From: Dicyema japonicum
Taxonomy: Eukaryota; Dicyemida; Rhombozoa; Dicyemidae
Direction: 5' to 3'
Length of the DNA: 64,000 bases
Assembly: GCA_011109175.1 (NCBI GenBank)
Contig: RDEW01000106.1
Location: 1-64,000 of the forward strand
Part shown: positions 10,875-22,715 of the stretch, piece by piece
How the letters are laid out: every line of letters starts with the position of its first letter
How positions within the stretch are numbered: the first letter of the stretch is position 1
Program-made: the position numbers and the translations under genes
The notes under the pieces: model-generated
What the model was told of the DNA's origin: nothing
Seen by the model: the letters and a program-made list of their open reading frames with translations, nothing else
Database searches by the model: none

Positions 10875-11686
10875 TATAATTTGATATAATAACGATTTAC
10901 TGCACTTTATGTGATTTATAAAATGGTGACCTAATTATGTATTATAATTAGGGCGATTTTTGTCAATAAAGTCAAAAATTGATATGTTCTTTTAAATTGC
11001 TTTAAAATATAAAAATGTTGTTTTTAGTCAAAAATATTATGTTAATCAATAGTTATAAAGTCAAAAAAGTGAAAATTTATTTTTAGGTCAATAAAGTCAA
11101 TTTTTTATTGATTTTTATTTTTTCGAGTTTTTAAATAAAATACTAGCGCGGGATCAAATATCATCATTAAGGAAAGTTGTTTTTAGCACTTAAAAAAATA
11201 GCACTTAAAATGATAAACTCTAGCATTTAAATTTGTAAAATAATAAAATATAACATTTAAATTTTATTGTAATATGTCACGTGCCTCGGCCCACATATGG
11301 TCGAGGCTAATGAAATTACAAAATTTTCTATAGCAGAATCAACTTAAATATACCCAAAAGTATACCTCTGAAATAAACAATTTTGTAGAACACAAAAATT
11401 GAGAAATCCAATTTAAAAAAAATATCCACTAAATATCACAAAGCAATGGTATCCTCGTGCTAAAAAATTTTTGATTATGTTTAAAAAATATAAAATAGAT
11501 AAAATCTAAAGCATGATAATCGAGCATAGACATGGGCTGAAAGTTGATAACTATGATGATGAGGTTACAAGAGTGACTAATCATCTTATCTCAAAAGGCT
11601 CTGAACTCGTAGGTGACGTAGAAGAGGACCCAAGAGAAACAGCTGTCTTGTCTAGTGATTTGCTTTCTCTATGTCATCCACAAATT
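10875..11686. other. AT-rich intergenic region
   Basis: Upstream of the SLC17 start. Very AT-rich with no supported gene. TCAATAAAGTCAAAAA-type words repeat between 10960 and 11110. The 5' regulatory region of SLC17 probably lies here, but no element can be named. Confidence 0.35.
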
Positions 11687-14400
11687 TCAATTTTGAACAA
11701 TCCAGGTTACTTGTTCCGCCGTCCTGAGAGTCTTTGTTATCCATCGCGTATAGATATTAATTATTTCCTTCTTTAGCTCCTGAGTTCTTTCGACAAAACC
11801 CGTTTTATTGTATGAAACAATCATCGACTCTAAAGTTTTACGTAGAACCAATGATTGAATATGCGTATAGGTTCTTTCGCTTATGTTTAGAGATCTGGAA
11901 TGTTCCCACGAATGTGAGGTTACCAATCCATCTCAAGTCAGTACTATTGGGACAATCCTCACTTTCGCATGGTGTATTGATTCCAGTTCTTTCGATAGAA
12001 GGTCATACTTTCTCAATTTTTCGAATTCTACTTGTTGGAGAGATTTTGGGTTATACCCACTTCAATCGACAGTATTTGATTTTTCTTTATGTCGTAGACA
12101 GATAAATCATGATTTTTGCGCTCAATGTTTATATCGGTTTTGATAAAAGTATCAACCCTTATCTCTACCGAATCATTCATCAAAATTGTTTGTACTGAGT
12201 GGGTTTTTAATTCTTGTTTTTGAGACCGTATTCTTTGCAAAAATGGAAGTGAAGGCACCGTACGACTTCATTGTGTATTCTGACGTAATCTCCGTGCAAC
12301 ATTTTGCCACATCTTGTAGCACAATGATCGACGGTTTTCCTCCATTTTTTACACAAAGTGCAAATCTTGTTCATTTGTCCAGAGAAGCGATTTCTGTCCT
12401 GGAATAAACAAATCAAGGCTTCCGATTTTTGAGATTGTTCCCTTTTGCTAGCCACAGAGATGAAAATTCAGTGTTTACAAATTCTTCCGATAGTTTTTTG
12501 TAACTTGCGAATGAAGACTTTTATACTTATTTGAATCTTTAATTTTCTCTTTGTAGGTCAATCAAAAATTTCTATTGGATAAATGTATTGTCATCAGAGT
12601 ACTTCTCGCAAAAATTCTTCAATGGTATAGCCATATGTGTTTTACTTAAGTTTCGGCCTGAAGAATAGCGGAACTTCTTCTGCAACAAGTGCTTATTCCT
12701 TTCAAATTGTTCAGAAAACCAAATAACATTCTCTCACTAAGGAAAGAGATCGAGCACAATCCTCTCCCTATCATGTTTCGAGGTAGGTACAGTTTCTCTT
12801 TGCAAGCTGGTTTAGATGTATATGATATTTATTCTGCAAATTACGGATAGAAGTATCAATCATCTCAAATTCATTAATTCCAAATCAACAAGCCGATATA
12901 GTAATTGTATGAAGATAATGCATGTTCGTAGATTGCTTTAAAAAGGTTGACCAAGTTCAATTTAGTATTTATTAATTTTTCTATTTTTGGCATACTTCAG
13001 AAAATATTGTTTTGAGCATGTCTGCCTTGTTAATTTGCTCAGGTGGGGCCTTCCAATACACCCAAATACTTGTATCCATCTAGTCCATCAATTACTTTAG
13101 CTTTATTTGATAACAACAAAAAATTAGTAGCCGATTTATCCGAGTTCTTTTCAAGACCAACAGATGTGAATTAAATTGACTTGTTCCATCATTTTTTCAA
13201 TAACTTCATCGTTCGAAATAGTGTTAGATCGTCTATGAATTAAAGATGATAAGTTGAGATGAAATTGACTGATCATTACTGGTAATCGAAATTTTAGGGT
13301 ATCTGTTATTGAGGAATCGGCTAAGTGGATCTAAAACTAGCACAAATAGCATAGGGGACAGACTATCTCCCTGTAAAATCCCTATTTGTAGTTTGATAGT
13401 GCGTATATTTTTCTTTACACAAAAAAGCTTGAGTTTCCAGTTTTGAATAAGTATTTTAATTACATTAACAATCCACGTTGGGATGCCAGNAGCACAAATA
13501 GCTATGGGACAGACAATCTCCTTGTAAAATCCCTATTTGTAGTTTGATAGCGTATATTTTTCTTATATACAAAAAGTTTGAGTTTCCAGTTTTGAATAAG
13601 TATTTTAAATTACATTAACAATCCACGTTGGGATGCCAGAGTTTTCAAGGACATCAAAAATTAATGCATTTTGTCATGGTTTATAAAAAGATTGCATCCA
13701 TGTAATCGGGCGAAAATCTTTTGGAGACTCAGGGGCAGTGCATTTTGGAATCAAGTGAGTGAGTCCAGTGGAAAACCACTCTCCATGCGCACATTTTCCT
13801 TCCACAACTCTACTCATCACATTAAAGATCGAGTCGTGCAAAAACGTGAGTTTTTTTTAACAAAAAAGTTTAAAAACTCCATCACATCCTGGGGCTTTCC
13901 AAAACATGCATCTTTTTTTCCAAACGTCTTCCCAAAAGTCTGCACATTTTTCACTATCAATAGACGTAGTAACATTATTTGCCATAGGAGTTAGGTTTCC
14001 GAAAATGATCTTTGATTTAATTTAAAGTTTAGATTATCAAGGCGAAATTTCTTGGGACTCAGATACACACAATTTCTTTTCGAGAATTTTAATTTTATCT
14101 TCAATGCACCAAATAATCCTCGCTCTTTCACCATGGTTCTTCTTTTTATATCCCACTAACGATAATGCGTGAGACGCCATAGGTTTTTCCTCGGTCGACA
14201 AAGTCTTCATAAAAAACTTTTTAATTAGAAAAAAAGATGATTTACACTTTTCAATTTTTCTACTTATATTCTCTTTCCATTTTGATGGCTCATTTTTTTC
14301 ACTGAGGTTACCTGATGTGTAAATTAACCAGCATAAATCAGAGTATAAATATAATCCATAGAAGTTATAGAGTTCTTTGAACCCATTGGTTAATGACACA
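11687..14400 (-). mobile_element. R4/NeSL-like retrotransposon, near full length but broken
   Basis: The fullest copy of this family. From 14399 down: an N-terminal domain (SKWKENISRKIEKCKS); ADFWEDVWKK, APGCDG and FRPITWMQSFYK (about 14000-13690); QIGILQGDSLSPMLFVLVL (about 13400); GYKYLGVLEGP (about 13080); then the zinc knuckle CTLCKK..VDHCATRCG (12300-12380); the endonuclease region with SVYDIKKNQILSIEVGI (about 12050); and a C-terminal tail to 11690. Many stops and shifts. An assembly scar at 13490 duplicates about 150 bp. Confidence 0.75.
13339..13639. other. Assembly scar: 150-bp duplication around an N
   Basis: 13339-13489 and 13491-13639 are near-identical direct copies, each from AGCACAAATAGC to GGATGCCAG. 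They differ mostly by single-base indels in A/T/G runs, and the only N of the window (13490) separates them. A contig join with overlapping low-quality ends explains this better than a real tandem duplication. Confidence 0.8.
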
Positions 14401-14620
14401 GTTCAAACACTCCAGTGAGTCATTGTCAATCTTGACATAAGGAATCTCTTTGGTTTGGGTCTCGAGCCTTGTCCAATTTGATCGGCAATTATCAATTGTT
14501 CCATAAATGTGCGTCGGCACTGATCGTAGAATTTAAGGTCCAGGGACGGTGGAGACATATCAGGCTTAGAATATGAGATCCCTTCGAATCATGTTCATTG
14601 CTTGATAATTGTTGGGGTTT

Positions 14621-14977
14621 TTAGAGGTAGATCAGTTTTTTGAACTCAGACATTGTTAATTCCTCTCGAAACTTAGACTTGAACCCCTCCAAGAGAATAG
14701 CCCATCCATCTCTGAGGACACGACCGAGTCTAGAGCGCGTGATTTTAATAACCGAGGTAGCCCATTGTTCCCGACAATCAGCAGTTGAGGAAGACATTAT
14801 TTCTCGTAAAACCGGAAAATTCGTGTTGTTTTGCTGAGGACGAATCCTAGAAGCATCCGCATAAGAAACATGTAGGACAAGCTCGGCGGCCGTTCGATTT
14901 GGGTTCTCTTTACTCATTTCGGCACAGAAGTCCGCATAATCCGACGGATTTAGATAGTTCAACATCAACAACAACAA
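14621..14977 (-). CDS. Hypothetical ORF, probably of the R4/NeSL-like element
   Basis: A 118-codon minus-strand frame containing LNPSDYADFCAEMSKENP and REQWATSVIKITRSRLGRVL. It lies just upstream of the R4/NeSL-like element on the same strand, where an N-terminal ORF would be expected. I do not recognise a domain. It could instead be an unrelated host exon. Confidence 0.35.
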   Translation of the reverse strand: MLLLMLNYLNPSDYADFCAEMSKENPNRTAAELVLHVSYADASRIRPQQNNTNFPVLREIMSSSTADCREQWATSVIKITRSRLGRVLRDGWAILLEGFKSKFREELTMSEFKKLIYL

Positions 14978-15084
14978 TTAACCAGCAAAGTGTTAACCTT
15001 TAAAAAAATTAATTATTTAAATAACTACTAAAATAAAAAGAGCATAGTTCTAACCAAAAATATCAAATTTAAGCCTTGTTTTTT

Positions 15085-15415
15085 AGCCGGGTGGCATAAT
15101 AGTTAGGTGTCGGGCTAAAAATGGCTTAGGTCACGGGTTCGATTCTCGCTGCTGTTCACCTGGTGGGAGGTTCCACGCATCTACGATGCGGAAAGGCTTG
15201 ACGAGTGACGCCGTCATCAGTGGAGAATAACTACGGAACTGGAATGTCAAATGGACACACAAAAAAAAAAAACAAAAAAGTGAAAAGCATCCCTTGGTTC
15301 TCCATCTACGATTAGTTGTAATAACTGTTTTTTACTTAAATAAAGTGTGTGTTCTGCACGAGCGAAACCCTAGGCATCTTACCTGCTTATGGCAACGCGG
15401 TAGTGCTAAATAATA
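15085..15415 (+). repeat. tRNA-derived SINE, copy b (second tail type)
   Basis: Same tRNA-like head and body as copy a, but the 3' part differs: after TAAAGTGTGTGTTCTGC it continues ACGAGCGAAACCCTAGGCAT and ends GCAACGCGGTAGTGCTAAAT followed by AATAATG. Copy d (31.6 kb) shares this tail. Confidence 0.75.
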
Positions 15416-15424
15416 ATGTTCTTT

Positions 15425-15560
15425 TATCCATAAAGCTGAAACTAACTCTAAAAACAAACACTAACCCAAAAACCCTTAAATCCTAGCCGTACCAAACATC
15501 GTAAACACTAACCCTAAACATTAGCCCTAACTAAAAACCCTAAACACTAACCCTAGTAAA
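15425..15560. repeat. Degenerate telomere-like CCCTAA tract
   Basis: Repeated AACCCTAAACACTAACCCTA-type units, C-rich on the + strand, with irregular spacing. An interstitial telomere-like tract; a G-rich counterpart lies at 45905-46030. Confidence 0.6.
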
Positions 15561-15589
15561 ACAATTTAAAGAAAATATTAATTTTAACA

Positions 15590-16136
15590 TTTTTTGCGCA
15601 ATGATAGACGCTCTTGCGTTTTTACCCATTCAAGATATGGAAGAAGGACTAGAATTCCAAATATACCAGAAAGTGTTCCAGATTCAAAATATATATTAGA
15701 TTATTTTGATCGAACATATGTTCGCGGTTATTATCGTTGCTTAAATGATCAAGAAAACCCCTTCGCTGTTAGAATACAGCACATTGCTTTTTTGTTTCCT
15801 CCAAATTTATGGAATGTGTATGAAGCTACACTCATTAATAAACAAAGAACAAATAACTATTGTGAAGGGTGGAACAATAAATTATACAATTTGACGGGAT
15901 ATCGTCATCCATCGAAATGGAATATTATATCGTCATTCCAAAAAGAAGAAAAAATGACGAAAACTATTATTGACCAGGATTCCTTTGTAAAAAGAATTTC
16001 AACAAGAACAAATAAAAAACGATTGATAGACAAAAAAGGCTTTTAAACGTATGTCTGGATCGCCAGGACGGAACAAAAGAAGAAGCCGTAAAAGCAGTTG
16101 CATGGAATATTAAATATTCTTTTGATTCACATTAAA
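15590..16136 (+). mobile_element. MULE transposase, C-terminal fragment
   Basis: MIDALAFLPIQDMEEGLEF, a shift near 15650, then YILDYFDRTYVRGYY, FPPNLWNVYEATLI, QRTNNYCEGWNNKLY and HPSKWNIISSFQKEE, the conserved C-terminal part of Mutator-like (FLYWCH-associated) transposases. A further shift at about 16045 leads to CLDRQDGTKEEAVKAVAWN. The DDE catalytic region is absent. It directly follows the telomere-like tract. Confidence 0.65.
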
Positions 16137-16384
16137 TAATTCTTTGATACACGTTAAATAAAAATCCTATGTTTATAACATTTTAAATATTTAAAAACTA
16201 TTAAAAATAGAAAAATTCTGTTTTATTTTTAGAATTTATTTCCACCACGTGTAGTTTAATTGTGGGGGACATTTTAATTCAATTACAAGCTAAAGCATTA
16301 ACATTAGCCAAAATTAACTATTTAAATAATTTGTTATTCTAAGCTCGCTTACTTTAAAATGAAACGATCATGAATAAAAATCTT
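16137..16384. other. AT-rich noncoding sequence
   Basis: No supported gene; flank of the MULE fragment. Confidence 0.3.
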
Positions 16385-16680
16385 AATTTATAAACGGAAA
16401 AAAAGTCCGTAATTTCTTTAACGGACCTGACTTTTTTCCGTTTTGCGCTAAATTTCGAAAATTTATAAGGGAAAAAAATTCAAAAATGGAAAAAAAGTCA
16501 AACGGAAAAAATTCAAGTATTGAAAAAATTATTAAAAAAGTCAAACGGAAAAAAATTCAATTATTGAAAAATTAAAAAATTATTAAAAATTAAAAGTTTC
16601 ACAAAAATGCGATGTAAACTAAAAAAAGCCAACTTGACTTTTTTCCGTTTGACCTTTTTTCCACTTGACTTTTTTTTTCT
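16385..16680. repeat. Direct and inverted GTCAAACGGAAAA repeats
   Basis: AAAGTCAAACGGAAAAAA occurs at about 16493 and 16538. Its reverse complement, as CTTTTTTCCGTTTGACC, occurs at about 16640, with related CTGACTTTTTTCCGTTT at about 16428. The arms could form a long imperfect hairpin. Possibly a small nonautonomous element. Confidence 0.5.
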
Positions 16681-16820
16681 ACAATCAATTTTTTATTTGA
16701 AATCTTTTTGCGCCAATCTAGACCCATTAACTTGCGTAATTTTTTTCGATGAAATATATCCATTTTCTTGAGCTCTAGCTCTGTGACCCCGCATGTACTC
16801 GAGTTGTACATAAGCATCAA
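16599..16820 (-). mobile_element. Non-LTR RT C-terminal fragment
   Basis: LMYNSSTCGVTELELKKMD followed by FHRKKLRKLMGLDWRKKISN matches the end of RTE/Jockey-group polymerases (LYGCETW..LDAFHRRCLRRILGIRW). Overlaps the inverted-repeat region. Confidence 0.55.
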
Positions 16821-17104
16821 CTTTATATATTAGTTGTATAGTCTTACAGGGTTTTCACTTAATTTTAGTCATTTTCATTTCACTTAAGTCGACTTCCATT
16901 TCAATTAAGCCGTTTCCAATCTAATTAAGTCGTTGTCCTATTCAAACAAGTAACCTTTAACTTTATTAAGTCATTAATAGGGCAAATTATATATGTCATA
17001 TCTGCCATTTTTGATTTTAAATGCCATAATTCATTTTAGTTGTCATAAATGGCATTTTTTACTTTTAATTGTTAAACACGGCTAAGAATACTATTCTTTG
17101 TTAA

Positions 17105-17402
17105 TTTACATTCGAAATCAATTCTGAGAGCGGCCAGCCAGTCTGAAATGAGCTTCGATAGTTGTTAACTTTTTGTGTAGTTAAAAATAATAATTTTCCC
17201 CAAGACGGTCTCTTTCCTTAGAGCACTTGGGTGTCTATTGACCAAAGCCTCGAGGGAGCGTCGGGAAACCGAGTGGCTTTTCCAAAGGATATCCCTGGCA
17301 GTAGTCAGAGGTAACAGCCACTCGATCATATCCGCTGGACTTTAGAACGATTTTATTGTTATAAATAAATATGTCTTTAAAAATAAATAAATAAATAAAA
17401 AA
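17105..17402 (+). repeat. Retroelement-like 3' UTR with stem and AAAT tail
   Basis: CCGAGTGGCT (about 17270) and AGCCACTCG (about 17322) form a perfect 9-bp stem across some 45 bases. The segment ends in ATAAATAAATAAATAAA. The layout suggests the 3' end of a non-LTR element or a SINE whose body I cannot identify. Confidence 0.4.
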
Positions 17403-17575
17403 AAATAATTTTCTTTATCAAAGCATCTAACTATACTGCAGCTTTGTGCTGTATTGAGTTTAGAGAAATTTTAATAAAAATAATGTTAAAAAGTACATAA
17501 TTATTTTTTAAAATAAATAAAAAAATTATTTGGTGGATTTATAAATTTTACGATTGTTCTATTATTCATATTTAG

Positions 17576-19560
17576 ATGCCGATTGTTCTATTAAATTGGT
17601 TTTTACATTATCTTATAAGTTCTAGCGTGGCGTTATGTGGTCCACCAATTCAAAAAATTCAAAAGGATTTGGCAACGCCCAGAGGGCTTCTAATGCCTTC
17701 CCAAAAAGGACCATTAGACCCTTTCCTCCTGGGGTCATCATCGACCCCCGGCGATGTGGTTCAAAAAAGTCCAAACATTCCCGGAGAAAGCCCTCAGCCC
17801 ACTGTGGAGAAAGGAAATTTACTGCTCTCCAATTGAACATCAACGGAATTAAAGGCAAGGTCAGGGAACTCCGTTCAATCCTGTCAAATATCGACGTGGC
17901 TATGATCCAAGAAACTAAACTCCGCATGAATGATCCCAATCCTTCATTCCCTGCATACGAGGCTATCAGGATGGACCGTAAAAAGAGAAGAGGGGGTGGA
18001 CTACTTACTCAATTCAAAAAGAACCTGAAATGCAAAGACATTAGTTCGGAAGTGAGGAAACTTGTTGGAAATGGCGAGGTTACTGAGGCAATTGGAATCT
18101 CGCTTGGGACAACAAAAGGAACTCTGTGCTCGTGCTATCTACGAAGTGATCATCAAATGTGGAGATGTAAACTCAAAGCACCCCTTATGGTTGTCAACCC
18201 AACAGGCCGACACGAGAGGGAAGCTATTGTTATTGAAAACGGACTCCTAACGATACTGAATGACCCAGCGAAAAATACAAGGACCCCACTCAGAGAGACG
18301 AATCAGCTTACCTCTCCCGACGTAGCAATCTGCTCCACATCACTTTCATCGAAAATTACCTGGTCAGTCTTCTACGAAACAAGTAGCGATCATAACCCGA
18401 TTGTGATGAAGATCACGAGAGAAGCCAAAGTTAGGAGAACATCTACTAGCTATAACTACAAAGCTGCTAATTGGGAATTGTATCGCACAATCTCGGATGA
18501 TAGACTGAAGAATTGTTACTTGGACAGCTTCAAATCGCTAAAAAAGCGATCAAATACTTTACTTGCACAATCCTAGAATCGAGATAATTGGCAATTCCCA
18601 AGCATCGTCTACATTCCTCTAATGGTCGAGGGAAGTCGGCATTGATTAAAAAAAGAAATCACCTCAAAAAATCTAATTGGATCACATTAGAAACGAAACT
18701 CCGGATCAGAGCTCTAAACGACGAAATAAAGGCCAGACAGTTCAAGGCCCAGAAATTGAAGTGGAATCGGATTCTTACATAGGTAAATCGTAACCGTAGT
18801 ACCGGAGAAGTGTGGAAAGCCATTCGAAACGTTGCAAATGGCGAAGAAACTTGATGACTATACGAGACCTTAACAAATTGATAAAATTCTACACAAAACT
18901 TCGTAAAAAACACAGGAAGTCGGCAGTGCTTCTCTCTTCACGACGAAAACTGAAGAAGGATTCTAGCCCAGTATATTTCTCGGATGAAGACGTGAAGAAT
19001 GCGCTGTGTTTTACAAGAACAACGTACTCTTCCGGTCTCGACAACATTCCAGTAGTGTTATTGAAGAATCTTGGAGATTTGGGAGTCGGTTTTATAACGT
19101 CGATTTTCAACTATTCAATTAATTGGGATGTAATACCGTTGTTATGGAACCAAGCCAACATCCGACCTACACTGAAACATGGAAAACCTAAGGAAGGTCC
19201 GGCATCATTTAGACCTGTGTTAACCTGGACCGACTCAACGCCTGGGTAATGAAGAACCGACTCGCGGTAAATTCCAGAAAGTCGGTCACGTCTATGTTTA
19301 CTTCGGACAAAAGGTTGGGGAAGAAGACTGGCACCTTAAAATTGGACAACGTTGAAATCCCCTTCAGCAAATGTCAGAAGATCCTGGGCCTAACACTGGA
19401 TACGCACTTATGTTTGTCACCACACGTGGAAAGCATTGTTCTGAAGTGCGAGAAGAAAATCAATGTATTGAAATGTTTATCAGGAATATGGAAAACTTCA
19501 GAGTCACGGAACGGTGGAGTTGTGGGAGACACAGAACAGGGCCGACTTTCTGGAGGCCCT
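17576..19560 (+). mobile_element. Jockey-like element: APE endonuclease intact-looking, RT core deleted
   Basis: A 313-codon frame (17635-18576) holds an apurinic-type endonuclease: LQLNINGIKGKVRELRSIL, AMIQETKLRMND and SSDHNPIVMK (catalytic E, and SDH near the end). Several frames follow with DIPVVLLKNLG-like RT entry blocks (18812-19230). The sequence then jumps from ASFRPV straight to MKNRLAVNSRKSVTSMFTSD and KILGLTLDTHLCLSPHVESI. The AFD, PQG and YADD blocks are missing, so RT motifs 2-5 are deleted. Confidence 0.8.
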
Positions 19561-19790
19561 CATAAAACCACCCACAGTCGTCGAAAATTTCTGGACGACG
19601 TACTCCCAACTCGTACCGTCAGTTCTGTGTTCGACAATAAAACTTCTATCATCCTGACAGAATCCTTATTAAGGAATCCCCGCAAAACATCAATAAGCTT
19701 TCCTCGGCGATTTGTGTCAAAAGCTCTTGAGATGTCGATCACCAAAATTGTAGTCGCACTCTCAAATCTTTGGTAACTGGCACAACGCCA
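19560..19790 (-). mobile_element. RT core fragment, opposite strand
   Basis: Minus-strand VIDISRAFDTNRRGKLIDVL and IEVLLSNTELTVRVG, an RT palm block lacking from the adjacent + strand copy. It sits directly against that copy in inverted orientation. Confidence 0.6.
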
Positions 19791-19799
19791 CCTATGCTC

Positions 19800-20345
19800 T
19801 AATAATAATAATATTTTTTAAGCAAAAATATCCAAAAAATTAAAAAACTAAAGTATTCATTTTATAAAAGACAATTAAAAATTTAGACTAAATTCAGAGT
19901 AACAGACAATCTTCTATATTCCTTATCTCTTTTAACATGTGTCTAAAATCTCAGCAGAATCCTTTCAGTTATTGTCACGAGATCTTCATTAACTAAATAT
20001 TTAATTCTTCACAATTGTTTGGTGAATTCCGGCTTACATAACATTTCCATTTGCTAAGCATGTTCTCAATAGGATTAAAATTTGGTGTTTATGTAAGTAA
20101 AAATTTTACTGAGTGCCCCTCGTTACAAATCAATTATGCTATAAAGTAAACACTCATTAATCCGAAAACTTCAAATAATCCGAATTTTTTTGATGAGTCA
20201 GCAAAATTTTAACAAAGATTATTTGTACACGATTCCATTCTCAGTCGCATTTTTTTGTTTAATTGACAATAGTTTTATTTAGTGATCGAAAACTCCTTTA
20301 AATCCTGCCGGCCTGTTTTCCCTAAGAATGTCGAAACTTGCCTTT
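19800..20345. other. AT-rich noncoding sequence
   Basis: No supported frame; nothing recognised. Confidence 0.3.
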
Positions 20346-20349
20346 ATTC

Positions 20350-21200
20350 CCTCAACAGTAGCATTCCAAATCATTCGCTGGGGGATTTTCCATATTTATG
20401 TTCACAATCTCTTTCTTAATTGCCATACAATATTCTTCACACGTTTTCTCACATAAGCATAATTTTTCCACAATAAAACGATCCAGATAAGCTCTCTTCT
20501 CTATATCTCCATATATTCCGAAATATCTTTTCATTCTGAAACGTCCAACAAGCAGTTTATGATCACTATGAGTGTTGGCGCCTTCATAGCTGTGGGAATT
20601 TTTTTAATAACGTACAAAGAGATCTTTTGCTTAATATATAGTCTATCTGGTTGTATATGGGGTAATCTCCAGTTCCATCTTTCTGAGTCCAGTCCATGTA
20701 GTTTTATGTCTCGCATTATGATCGAATGACAAATAAAGTAATCAAACACGTTACAAAATTGTACAAGCGACTCTCTTGACATATTTTTTCTCATAAACGA
20801 GGCTTTAAGATCAGAGATGGTATCTACATGCGAAACAGTTCATTCGTAAAAAACCCTTGCCTTTGTGGGCGCGTAAACAATAATTACGGATCTAAAGGAA
20901 TTATCTGTCCTCCCACTCTTAATCTGAAATACTGCTATTCTGTCATTGACCCTCCACCTCTGTGAATTCTTTCATCAAGACATTGATGTATAGCAAAGCC
21001 AAGTCCGTAGTGGTTGCATTCGCAGTCTAGTAGTATAAGTCTAAACTCTCCGTAATTCTCCTCAACTGCAATATCAAATTTGTACAAGATCAATTCCCTA
21101 ACATCCAAATTGGTACGTCTAACGAATCTACCTGCCGATCTTTTCCCAATGCTTGACCACGCCTCAATTGAAAACAACGGTTCCGGTTTCATCGGTCTTT
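20350..21200 (-). mobile_element. RTE-like element, APE endonuclease region
   Basis: Minus-strand pieces: LDVRELILYKFDIAVEENYG, LLDCECNHYGLGFAIHQCLD; then, with shifts, VIIVYAPTK-like sequence and RESLVQFCNVFDYFICHSII; RLPHIQPDRLYI (from NQIDYI); and ISLYVIKKIPTAMKAPTLIV. The order matches the endonuclease of RTE elements (often annotated craniofacial development protein 2-like). Degenerate. Confidence 0.6.
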
Positions 21201-21239
21201 ATGGCCACGAAACAAGTCGTTTCTTCCATTAAAGACTAG

Positions 21240-21440
21240 AAGCCTCAAATCCACGTAAAATGGAAAAAAAACCCTCTTCAAAATCTAATGAAAGGTGATC
21301 GTCGTTGGTACAAGAAAGCCGTGGGTACTCTGGAGGAACATAAAAAACCTCTCGATCCTTTTGAGTTGTACCGGGATCACTTAATTAGTTGGTTTACTCT
21401 TTCTTTCTTGGTGGTCCCTTTTCGGGGTTATAAAAATAAG
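21240..21440 (+). mobile_element. Non-LTR 3' end with CGGGATCACTTAATTAG
   Basis: The + frame DRRWYKKAVGTLEEHKKPLD followed by PFELYRDHLIS runs through the sequence CGGGATCACTTAATTAG, so in this family the stem-loop overlaps the end of the coding region. A weaker 3' arm (GTGGTCCC) follows. Confidence 0.5.
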
Positions 21441-21890
21441 AGCGGCTGCTGACATTACGGAGTAAGCGTTTCTGCGGACAAATGCAACCCCAATTTGTTG
21501 CCTCAGCCAGACCGCTTCCCGCACGTCTTTCTTACGATGGGCCAATTTCCCCCCGATTTCCTTCAGTAAAGAGGCTGTGATACTTCTCGCAGCACCAGAC
21601 GTTTCGATTGCCATCGGTACAAAACGAAAGCGATCTCCAATTTCGCCATATTTTTTTATCTTGATTTTCTCGGCCAAATCGGCTGCCGATCCAGCAGACT
21701 GCGCCAAGTTGAGCATTATCGAGTTCGAGAAGGAATCTACAACAGTGCAGTCCCATACGAGTGATTTTCCCTCAGTGAACGGAAAGATAGTTAACTTATC
21801 CGGTCTTTTCCTGTTTCCGCGGTCCAATCCCACGGCTGTCACGCTGTTTACCACTACAAAAGACAGCTCTGTATCGAACCAAAAATTTTT
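21381..21890 (-). mobile_element. C-terminal 'WDATC' domain of a non-LTR family, copy 1
   Basis: VGLDRGNRKRPDKLTIFPF, GKSLVWDCTVVDSF, DRFRFVPMAIETSGAARSIT, then VRRNAYSVMSAAAL. The same domain is seen at 36.4, 48.2, 58.3, 61.5-61.9, 63.0-63.6 and 63.7-64.0 kb, usually preceded by a zinc-knuckle segment. In family copies of other invertebrates it ends a reverse transcriptase polyprotein; RPD..WD.T resembles a PD-(D/E)XK nuclease core. Confidence 0.65.
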
Positions 21891-22455
21891 ATGAAGAACG
21901 AAGTGATTTCTATTAACAAAACACCGACGATTCTGGGAGTTACCTTTGATCAGGGACTCACATTTATCCGACATGTTGAAAACAAAGTGACTGGTCTGAA
22001 GAAAATGAGAATTTTAAAAGTGCTCTCAAAAACACTTAGAGACCAAACTGGTTGCCTTGCCACGATTTATGAACAATTTATACGACCAACGATGACGTAT
22101 GCAAGTCCTTCATGGGCAATGCAGATCTCACGATCTTCCTCATTGAAACTATCCGCAATCGAGGAGACTGCAATAAGGTTAATTGGACCATAACACAAAA
22201 TCCAGCCCATTGAAAGTTTCTTAATCGAATTACAACGGAAACTCTTAAAGTAGGCTATTTTACCGAGCTGCCCTCTATTCCATCTACAATCACACTGATA
22301 TTCTGATCCGATGCCCAATGAGAAAAACTGTTCAGGATTCTCGACCACGCCGGATTCGTCCTCTCCTTTGTCGGCCTGGGATCACTTAGTTAGATGAGAA
22401 CTTTTATTTCTTTTTCTTTGACTTAGTGATCCTGAAGGTAATAATAATAATGATA
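21891..22455 (+). mobile_element. Jockey-like RT C-terminus with 3' stem-loop and TAA tail
   Basis: PTILGVTFDQGLTFIRHVEN, LATIYEQFIRPTMTYASPSW and IEETAIRLIGP, then a 3' UTR ending with TGGGATCACTTAG..GTGATCCTGAAGG and TAATAATAATAAT. 5'-truncated. Confidence 0.7.
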
Positions 22456-22715
22456 TCTTGTACAACCAACGATGAGTTATATAGAATTACTCAAACAACA
22501 AAGATTGAGAATTAAGTTATTTCTGCGAAATGGCAGCTCTTTGGACATATCCTAAGAACTTCGAAATTGGCCCCGGCCAATCAGACATAGAATCATATTT
22601 TTCTGTATTAAACAAAACAACGTATCGAGGTTGACAAAGAAAAACTTTTCCGTCGACGCTCAACAAAGAACTCATTTTGATAGGAAGAAAACTGAAAACA
22701 GGAAAGGATCTAGAT

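Noticed and set aside
13339-13639. Biological tandem duplication
   Set aside because: The N at the border and indels confined to base runs favour an assembly artefact.
22078-22348. Minus-strand 93-codon protein gene
   Set aside because: It is the shadow of the + strand RT C-terminus and its UTR.
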